Assembly: GCF_001949145.1 (NCBI RefSeq)
Contig: NW_019091474.1
Coordinates: forward strand, 1,078,444 to 1,103,247
Source of the DNA: Acanthaster planci
Taxonomy: Eukaryota; Echinodermata; Asteroidea; Valvatida; Acanthasteridae
Length of the DNA: 24,804 nucleotides
Reading direction: 5' to 3'
Below the pieces are notes generated by a model. It was not told the origin of the DNA. It did no database searches and was given only the letters and a program-made list of their open reading frames with translations. Positions 19,987 through 24,804 of this stretch are shown in pieces; position 1 is the first letter of the stretch; every line of letters begins with the position of its first letter. The translations under genes and the position numbers were made by a program.

Positions 19987-22964
19987 CAGTGTATTACATG
20001 CATAGTGTAAACTTTGGCAAGTCACTCCCCTCCCATTTGTCTCTTTCCCAGCCTGAGTCAAAATGGGTACCTGTGAGGACCGAGGGGATCGCTGTTTACT
20101 GGACAATTACAAATGGCTGCAACGTACATGCAGGAACAGCATGTTCTCCAGGGAGCTGAAATGGTTGGGCTCGGTGATCATCAGCCCTGGACATTAATGA
20201 TGCGTAGCCCAACGAGCACCAGTAATGGCAGACAATGTGAGGCTTTTTTCAAGTGTCCCTATTGGTACACTGTATCATCATTAAAATTCAACACCTGATT
20301 CTATCTCTGTTTAATTCATATGTACCGTATGATAGATCTTATTTACAGGGAATAAGCCATTTTTGACTGTGTTCCCTGAATCTATCAAATCCAATAATCT
20401 GTTAAATGCGTGGTGCAAGACTATTTTAGGTTCCAAGCCTCCCTTTCAGTTTATTTCAAATCTGGCTTAATTACTACATTTACCGTAGATACAATTTACC
20501 CAAAATTTCAAATGATTCCATATGCAAAAGTTTGCCATTCATTTGTAATACGCCTTTCTTTGGACACTGTTATTTTCACTCTTAGGTTCCGAAAATGAAA
20601 AGCTCGCCGCACTTTCAATGCAAGATGGCCAACGCATGAGTACAGTCAGTTCCAGACCAATACGCAGAAAATGAATTGTCCACAATTACACCACAAACTT
20701 GCAGGCTCAATGCCTGCAAACATACTGGTACAAGCTGTAGGGTACTTGCCTGTGGCTATTCATTTCAAGCATGTACATGTACAAGTACTCTGTAGTTTAG
20801 GCTATTTACGATGTAAATTTCAAATGACAATGTGTTTGAAAACCCAATGCCTGAGGCATTTGTATACAAGTTGAGAGGACGTGTCCCGCACAAAAGAAAA
20901 AAAATGGGTCAAAAGAAATTAAGACAGACTTCTAGAATTACTACTGTAAACTGCTTCTTCAATTTCTGTTTGACTTCAGGCCTTTTTAACTTCTGTTTCC
21001 CTGATCTGTCTGTGTGAAATGATGACTTTTATGATGTATGAATGCTCAAACATTTTTCCGAGGGGCAAATAAAGTGAGGTTTGAAGTGCTGACTGAGAGA
21101 ATGAATGGAAGCAGACAGAAAACAGCATTAACAAGAGCCATGGAGATGAAATCAATACAACGCGCGGTGAAACTACCGGTACACTGAGCGACTAGAGATG
21201 AATGGGGGTCTATTTGACAAAAGCAGGGCACAGTTTTCAGTAATTTGAGCAAATGCATTTCATGTTCATGTAGACGATGGAAAGCTATTGAAAAATTCCA
21301 TTGATACAGAAGAACCAGGAGTGTCTTCACGCTGCAATTTAAAACGCAAAGTGCTAACAGTATTCTTGCTTTCAATATGTGATCCTCTCTAAGAGGTACA
21401 TGTAATGTACAGGAGAGTACCCTAAACCTTTCGGTTTTAACAAGTCAGATCATGTTATTCAACATGCACGTGCATGTACAAAAGAATCCAGCGCCCAGTT
21501 CACCAGCATGGAGTCTCCAGTAGCAGACAATTCTGTGTCTATAATCACTGCATTTACAGGTAGCATGCTTAAGAAATTCAGGAAAAGCTGTCTTATCAGC
21601 GTATGTTTGATTGTGTACCGACATGCATAAACATTTAACTTTGGAAAATTCAGGTTTCCAACAGCTGTCATGTGCAAGTGCATGGACAATACCACATGTA
21701 ATTCTGTAATGTGCCAACAGATGTTTTCAGGAATTTCTATCATTTAAACACTTTACTAATAGGCCTATACGCAGTAGAACTTGGACCCAAATTACATGTA
21801 CATGTAACTTCACAGTGATTCCTTACAGACTGATGAGTTGCTTACAGCCTGACGCAGGTGGTGATTTGACGGAGATCTGAAAGGAACTGATGGATCAAAT
21901 CGTCAAAGTTCCGTCATTTCAGCCGTGCAGATGGCGGCTGAATTTAGCCTAGGGAAAATGCTTTACAAGTACATGGATGTGGGATACATGTACAGCATAA
22001 GGGCTTGTCAATATGATCAATTACGGCAGAACAACAAGCATGCAGAGGAATGTCCTCCTAGTTTAACAACTTGCAGAGGGTATACAGTACATTGCATCGT
22101 GTGTGTTATTTTAGCCAATCATCATAATCGTTTTAACTGTCCAAAAAGACATATTGTGACCAACTTTTAGCATTTTGGACACAAATACCAAACTCATTCA
22201 AACAAAATCGTTTGTGCTATGGGTACGTGTATTTCGTATACTATACATGTATCATTGATACCACAATCTCATTTTTCTATCGGTACTTTCAACCCAACAA
22301 CCATCTTCAACCCTCTGGGGCACACCAACAGGAGGGCTGGTGCAGTTACTAAGTTCAAAATCAACAAAATTATGATCCATCTTGACGGACTCTGAAGTAC
22401 CAGTGCGTACCGGGCGATGGCCGGTACACGTACATGTACATAAGACTCTGCATACTGTACATGTATGTATACAAAACAAATACGTGTACATGTATCTGGT
22501 ATATGTACAGAATCAACGTCAACTAGTGTGGTAGTGAATTCAGGAGTACATGTGCATGCCACGGCACAGATGGTTAACTTCAAATGGTCCGAGTTTGATT
22601 AGGTACAACAGAAATTTTAAACACTGGTCGCTGACTTTTTGTTTTTATGTAAAATTCTATTTGAAGCCCCCACCCCTCTAAAAAAATCAATCTGTTCTGC
22701 CCTCGTTAAGTGTAACACACACTTGGCATCAATTGAAAATGGACGAACACAATTTTTAGCCTATAATATTTTTGTCTGCAGAGTAACATGTAGCTGTAAC
22801 CGGAGTGACTGCATTGGATTGGAGAAAGATAAAATTTCACAAGGCAGTTCATTGAAAACATGAATGAATCTGGCAATAAAAAACAGAAAAAAAAAAAACC
22901 CTTGCATGTCATAAAAATCTCCCAGCTCCAAGCCATGTCCAGCCTTACCGCATCTGGCTTTCCA

Positions 22965-22981
22965 AGAGAGAGAGAGAGAGA
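22965..22981. repeat. (AG)n microsatellite
   Basis: A short run of about eight AG dinucleotides inside the large intron. Confidence 0.8.
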
Positions 22982-23803
22982 CCAACATTGAGACTACACG
23001 TAACTCCACTGACTTACAAGCATCCAACACACGTCCAAGAGCTAGCTGCGTGTGTACAGGTCTGTATGCTCTCAATCAATTGGTTGTACATCACTTACAC
23101 CCACCCAGCACTTACAGACCAGACTAAGCATGGTTCAATTCCGTCAGCCAGTTATGCTGTCTCAAACAATCTAGGAAATATGTACAGGTACATATATGTA
23201 TCTAATCCTCCTACTACCGGTAGTGCCTCGGGGGAGGGGGGGTGTAGGGGAGGGGGAAGGGACAGAACGAGCTACATGTGTGGAGGTGGAAGGAGATGTG
23301 TGCACTGCCCACACCAATCCATCTGCCATGGTATACAGTGGATAAAGAGGCCAAATTTTAATTAAGAAAACAGTGGAGGATATTTAGCAAGATGGTTTAA
23401 TGTCTAAACGGAAATGGCCATGCAAGTACTGTACATGTGCTTGCTTCCACTGATGCAATCACGTTTGCCATGTCACTTCATTTCTTGTGTAATTTGCATT
23501 GTCTGGGCTCATAAATGAGAACATCGCCAAAATGCCGGCAGAGCAAAAAGTGCTACATTATAGAAGGGTGTGTCACCTCACATGGCTTCAGTGATACCAC
23601 CATCAACTGATCTGAAGACACAGGACAAGTATGTGGTAGGTGTAGTACCCTGCAAATCATCTCAGACTGAAGCTCTGAGGGGAACCGATGGGCTCAGGCA
23701 GACAATATCCTCTGTCCTCACAAGACAGAGCACATCATCCAAACCACTGTCTACTAGTTTCACTTTTGTACTTTTCCACTTTCTGAATACCAAATTCACT
23801 GCA

Positions 23804-23989
23804 TTAACCCCTTCATGCCAGGATCCTTTTGACCGTGACTGCTGGGCTCTGGGTATGCCCAGTATGCAAAGCTCTGTCCAGCAGCAGGCCCACATTGAAC
23901 CAGCAGCTGCATGGTGAATAGACTGTATGGTTTGCACTAATCCTCACACGAGGCCACGGCTGTGGACGGCTCCTGGTATGAAGGGTTAA
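23804..23989. mobile_element. piggyBac-type MITE (TTAA-flanked, CCC...GGG ends)
   Basis: TTAA at 23804-23807 and 23986-23989 flank 178 bp. The left end is CCCCTTCATGCCAGGA and the right end is TCCTGGTATGAAGGG. These are inverted repeats with one mismatch and one extra C. TTAA target duplication with CCY...GGG termini is the hallmark of piggyBac-family elements. There is no transposase, so this is a non-autonomous copy. Confidence 0.7.
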
Positions 23990-24367
23990 AATGAGGTGGA
24001 TGCAAGAGAACAAAGCTAGAGAGTGATGGACATTTGATGGTAAATGCACAGAGGTACCAGTACACGAACATATAACATTCCAAAAAATTGAGGACTTCAA
24101 GCACTCCACGTTTTGTAAAAAATAAAATTTGAAGGAGAAAAGTACACAAGTACTCGGTCAAGTACTGTATTCATTCTGTCACAAAAACTTAATATTTTAT
24201 CAAACAGCACTACTCTGTACTGTCCCCGTACATGTACTTGTACATGTACTTCAGTCTTCCCACCTAACAACTTCAAAATTTGGCAGAGAACTTGTGCTTG
24301 ACTACAACACTGTTCGGTTGTTTTCTGTAGAGACCGGTTCTTTAGAGATTTCAACTATATCTCTCAC

Positions 24368-24719
24368 CTCCTTGAGGTCCTTCCTGGCTTTGAACCCCCG
24401 GAAGCTGGCCTGGATTTTCTCGGCCGCTGCCTGCACCTCAGGGTCTTCCAGGTCAATGTCCACCTCCTCCTCTTGGTCTGCTCCTGCCTCCGCTGGGGGT
24501 TCCGCTGGGGCTTCTGCCAGGGATTCTGCAGGGGGCTCTGTTGGAGGTTCTACAGGGGGTTCTGCCACAGGTTCTGTCACTACTGGCGTGGGTTCAGTGG
24601 CTGCCTGTACTGGTTCTGGTGTTGGTTCTGCTGCTGCTTGTTCTGCTGCTGGCTCTGCTGTTGGTTCTGCTGCTGTGGAGGTTTCTGCGGCAGGCTCTGA
24701 TTCTTTGGCTTTTTCCTCT
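24368..24719 (-). CDS. Acidic exon with complete neurogranin-like IQ module
   Basis: The acceptor is GATCTGTCTCATAG. One base finishes a codon from an exon outside the window, then 117 codons run to AAGGAG|GTGAGAG. The first 80 residues are Glu/Pro/Ala/Thr-rich (AAEPTAEPAAEQAAAEP, then VAEPPVEPPTEPPAES). Next come DQEEEVDIDLEDPEV (81-95), AAAEKIQASFRGFKARK (97-113) and DLKE. IQASFRGFKARK fits IQxxxRGxxxR fully, making this the most neurogranin-like site in the locus. Ser105 in IQASF matches the PKC-regulated serine of GAP-43 and neurogranin. Entry is phase 2 and exit phase 0, so this is the only visible exon of the group without two phase-0 ends; the start codon lies to the right of the window. 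Confidence 0.85.
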
Positions 24720-24804
24720 CTATGAGACAGATCATTGAAAGCAATTTTGAGTTATCTTGCAAATTTTGTGTCATAGGATAGACCTTGTGTCAAGTGTTCA
24801 CAAC
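24720..24804 (-). other. Partial intron at window edge
   Basis: This is the acceptor side of the intron preceding the 24719 exon. Nothing else is visible in it. Confidence 0.6.

Larger units (their letters stand above)
17093..24367 (-). other. Large intron (7.3 kb)
   Basis: Donor GAG|GTGAGAG is below 24368 and acceptor GTGTCCAG is above 17092. It joins two phase-0 exon ends if no exon has been missed. Inside are a 41-bp minisatellite (17588-17751), an ACATGT cluster (18115-18152), a possible SINE fragment (19643-19720), an inverted-repeat element (19731-19986), an (AG)n run (22965-22981) and a piggyBac-type MITE (23804-23989). Many ACCGGT and ACATGT palindromes are also present. I scanned both strands for Glu/Pro/Ala-rich or IQ-coding exons and found none. 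Confidence 0.6.
11479..24719 (-). other. Gene model: multi-IQ acidic calpacitin-like protein (5' incomplete)
   Basis: The model joins 24719-24368, 17092-16925, 15706-15263, 14222-14145, 13515-13213 and 11538-11479, giving at least 467 residues. It has five IQ motifs: one neurogranin-like, one split and degenerate, and three tandem canonical. Acidic Pro/Ala linkers separate them. The likely role is multivalent binding of apo-calmodulin in the cytoplasm or at the membrane, by analogy with neuromodulin, neurogranin and fly igloo. Whether the transcript ends at 11479 or continues into the giant exon at 9050 is open. Confidence 0.6.

Noticed and set aside
23120-23140. GGTTCAATTCC as the T arm of a tRNA gene
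   Set aside because: No A box or acceptor stem at the right distance; no cloverleaf can be drawn.
22988-23917. Open frames in the right part of the large intron
   Set aside because: They have mixed composition, no splice partners in phase, overlap a MITE and simple repeats, and show no recognisable domain.
24302-24367. Continuation of the IQ exon past 24368 (residues VRDIVEISKEPVSTE)
   Set aside because: The GTGAGAG donor at 24367 is strong and comes right after the complete IQ motif. The extra residues lack the acidic Pro/Ala composition of the locus.

Overview
The window looks like nuclear DNA of an animal, probably a marine invertebrate. It has split genes with consensus GT/AG junctions, AATAAA signals, long AT-rich untranslated regions, small non-autonomous transposons, and introns full of short self-complementary TACATGTA and TACCGGTA runs. 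That intron texture made me think of amphioxus, other invertebrate deuterostomes or molluscs, but nothing here fixes the species. All gene models are read by eye from splice signals and reading frame; no transcript or homology search supports them.

Left end (1-3735, + strand): the last three coding exons (14-338, 1350-1508, 2126-2293) and the 3'UTR of a coiled-coil protein I do not recognise. Its 5' part lies outside the window.

The rest (about 3890-24804, - strand) is a convergent locus for acidic, Glu/Pro/Ala-rich, probably disordered proteins with calmodulin-binding IQ motifs. Three exon groups carry an acidic stretch followed by [IV]DIDLxDPxV, AA and KIQ. This is the layout of the small calmodulin-binding proteins neurogranin, neuromodulin (GAP-43), PEP-19/PCP4 and the multi-IQ fly protein igloo. 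In transcription order the exons are 24719-24368 (IQ), 17092-16925 (acidic linker), 15706-15263 plus 14222-14145 (one IQ motif split by an intron), 13515-13213 (three tandem IQ motifs), and 11538-11479 (short acidic tail with a stop codon). Next come a three-codon start exon at 10053-10045, a 3084-bp exon at 9050-5967 encoding 1028 repetitive acidic residues, and a final exon at 5630-5427 with another IQ module and a stop. Nearly every junction is phase 0. The locus may therefore be one gene with an alternative last exon and an internal promoter, or two tandem related genes: an upstream multi-IQ protein (at least 467 residues visible) and a downstream protein of about 1098 residues. The sequence alone does not decide between these.

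The introns, especially the 7.3-kb one at 17093-24367, hold three inverted-repeat elements, one with the TTAA/CCC...GGG ends of piggyBac-type elements. They also hold a GATC-rich fold-back tandem repeat, a 41-bp minisatellite, a dispersed ACTTGTGA-rich repeat and many ACATGT runs. I found no convincing RNA gene, virus, CRISPR array or bacterial-type operon.
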